From Adineta vaga (Eukaryota > Rotifera), in contig CP075493.1 in assembly GCA_021613535.1 (NCBI GenBank), positions 1,488,001 through 1,552,000 on the forward strand: a DNA stretch of 64,000 nt, written 5' to 3'. Under the pieces are notes generated by a model. The model was not told the origin of the DNA and made no database searches. It saw only the letters and a program-made list of their open reading frames with translations. Within the stretch, counting starts at the first letter, position 1. Each line of letters begins with the position of its first letter. The position numbers were made by a program, and so were the translations under genes. Shown here in pieces: positions 62,701 through 64,000 of the stretch.

Positions 62701-63034
62701 GATATCAAGTAAGATTCATTTTCTTCTATCATAAACACGATAATTTGAGATCTGAGTATACATATATTGACATTGACCGTCATAGTTATTACAGTCACTA
62801 ATCATTTTTTACTTGAATGGTCTCCATTGATAAAGACTTAGAAATGTACGAAGCCTTATTTAATTAATTTTACACGATAAACTTCATATAAAACTTTCTC
62901 TATTGTGAATATTTAGACGGTTACGAAAAGAAATTCCTCAAAAGGAAATTCGTCGTATTGCACGTGCACCATGGAAGAAACTCAATACCAATTTTGTCTC
63001 GTATGTTGATGATGATATAGTTGTACTTGATTAA
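59796..63034 (+). CDS. MTA1: metastasis-associated protein, NuRD subunit
   Basis: Multi-exon gene, start ATG 59796-59798, stop TAA 63032-63034. [20 protein letters not shown] and [20 protein letters not shown] mark the N-terminal BAH domain. ELM2 contains [14 protein letters not shown] and [14 protein letters not shown] with [20 protein letters not shown] has [20 protein letters not shown] and [20 protein letters not shown]-type finger follows ([34 protein letters not shown]). Then a C2H2-like segment ([27 protein letters not shown]), the MTA region binding RBBP4/7, and a C-terminal KRPYE / [17 protein letters not shown] proteins scaffold HDAC1/2 in the NuRD complex. All domains of the family are present; symbol stands for the single invertebrate MTA1-3 orthologue. 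Confidence 0.95.
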
Positions 63035-63573
63035 ATCAATGTGCATATGTGCGGCTTTCTTCTTCTTCTTCTTCTTTTGTATATAATACATAATCAATTT
63101 GTCTCTCTCTCTCTTTTTGGATCGGAAAGAGAGGAAAAAAAAGGATCGAAAGAATTTTTTGTTGTTGTTATTATCATTGACTTTTCTTCTTCTTTCGTTA
63201 TTCAAATTGTATGTGTAATGATGAGATGGTAAACTTCAAGTTCATTCATTCTCTTTTTCATATTCTATCAATCATTCTCGTTCTCTTTGTCTAGATCTTT
63301 CTTTTTTTTTCTTGTCCAAATAAACAAACCAACAACAAAACGATTCATGATTGAATGTCTTTTGATTACATATGCTTTATGTGCGTGTGTATTGATGTTT
63401 TCGAACATTGAAATGATATGCTCGAGTGAACAATAGAGTTGTAAATGACAATGATGAGGTGAAGGGCTTCCTTTTTCTTTTCTTTTATTTTCAATTTTGA
63501 TTGTATGAACACACATGACAAATAGTTGAAATTATATACATATATGAAGAGTGTCAAATGAACAAGTAGAACG
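63035..63573. other. intergenic, no gene seen
   Basis: 3' region of MTA and upstream of the last gene. TTC repeats at about 63058-63075 and TC runs near 63100 produce spurious open frames on both strands. Confidence 0.55.
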
Positions 63574-64000
63574 ATGGACCAACTCAATGTTCAAAAATGG
63601 GCGAATTCATTACGGCAATCTCCAAGAAATGTCTCTCAGGTGAGATTTTTTACATGAAAACTAACATAGAATATATGAATTTTAATATTGTTTGTGCTGT
63701 AGTGATGTTTTACATCGGTATTGCTAAAATTCTCAAACAAAAATTTTCATCATATTCAATATTCTTTCTAGATATGATTGCCTTACTAATCTCTTTCCTT
63801 TTAAATATCTCATTATAAATATTATTCTTACCTTTTTTTGGATGTCACAGAATCTCGATTATTGTCAATTGGCGGCTGCAGTTGCCTCACCACCTACTCC
63901 TCATAAAAATCCCAATCGAATTCCGATACGTCAATATTCTGTTCCAACATCACCTGAATTTAATCTTTCGTCGAATGAATCATTCCCATCATTATCAATT
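63574..64000 (+). CDS. unidentified gene, 5' part only
   Basis: Exon 1 is 63574-63639 (MDQLNVQKWANSLRQSPRNV, ending SQ at a GTGAGA donor). Exon 2 starts at 63851 after TGTCACAG and stays open to the window edge. It encodes LDYCQLAAAVASPPTPHKNP and then a Ser/Pro-rich stretch with RQYSVPTSPEF, which looks like regulatory phosphorylation sites. Phase across the junction is consistent. I cannot name the family from this much. Confidence 0.65.

Noticed and set aside
1-64000. CRISPR arrays, rRNA and tRNA genes
   Set aside because: No regularly spaced repeats were seen and no tRNA-like A/B box pair or rRNA motif was recognised by eye; a covariance-model scan could still find some.

Overview
The window reads as nuclear DNA from a small, gene-dense, AT-rich animal genome. 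Genes are split by many introns of about 50-60 bp with GT/AG ends, there is no sign of operonic bacterial architecture, and the recognisable proteins are typical metazoan ones (CDK5 activator, atrophin, MTA, GM130, transgelin, U2AF1). Very short introns, acceptor-like sites next to many start codons and several genes of families scattered in animals (FUSC, N-formylglutamate amidohydrolase-like, DUF4139) fit a rotifer, most likely a bdelloid; this is an inference, not proven by the sequence.

Layout. 1-3.0 kb: a small gene with a TDP-43 N-terminal-like domain carrying an in-frame TGA, perhaps spliced to a membrane tail. 3.1-8.6 kb (minus): PSMD12 followed closely by NAGLU. 8.9-10.5 kb: small doubtful exons and a remnant of a paralogue of the gene at 44 kb. 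11.2-12.6 kb (plus): secreted DUF4139 protein. 12.9-15.6 kb (minus): SNAPC4-like Myb protein. 15.6-19.7 kb: decayed sequence with a multiply stopped C2H2-type pseudogene, telomere-like motifs and a perfect hairpin. 19.8-21.5 kb (minus): CDK5 activator p35. 23.5-28.9 kb (minus): HSD17B12-like reductase, intact FAH, then decayed FAH duplicates around a 101-residue orphan. 29.0-29.9 kb (plus): U2AF1, divergent from HSD17B12 across about 170 bp. 29.9-35.5 kb: long repeat-rich non-coding stretch, probably 5' region of atrophin. 35.6-38.4 kb (plus): atrophin/RERE with an 8-bp tandem duplication that breaks the frame. 39.0-40.0 kb (plus): TDP2-like phosphodiesterase. 40.5-41.4 kb (minus): MARVEL-like four-TM protein. 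44.0-44.5 kb (plus): secreted, highly charged orphan. 44.7-45.6 kb (minus): N-formylglutamate amidohydrolase-like. 46.0-49.4 kb (minus): FUSC-family transporter. 50.0-51.1 kb (plus): transgelin. 51.4-52.2 kb (minus): CDIPT-like PI synthase. 55.0-56.0 kb (plus): InaF-motif protein. 56.8-59.3 kb (minus): GM130. 59.8-63.0 kb (plus): MTA subunit of NuRD. 63.6 kb to the end (plus): start of an unidentified gene.

The genes are mostly unrelated housekeeping functions. The main points of interest are two ELM2-SANT-GATA corepressor genes (atrophin and MTA) 24 kb apart, tight same-strand pairs suggesting polycistronic or trans-spliced expression, the layered decay of FAH duplicates, and disabling changes in the TDP-43-like and atrophin reading frames. 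I did not find an obviously new multi-gene system.
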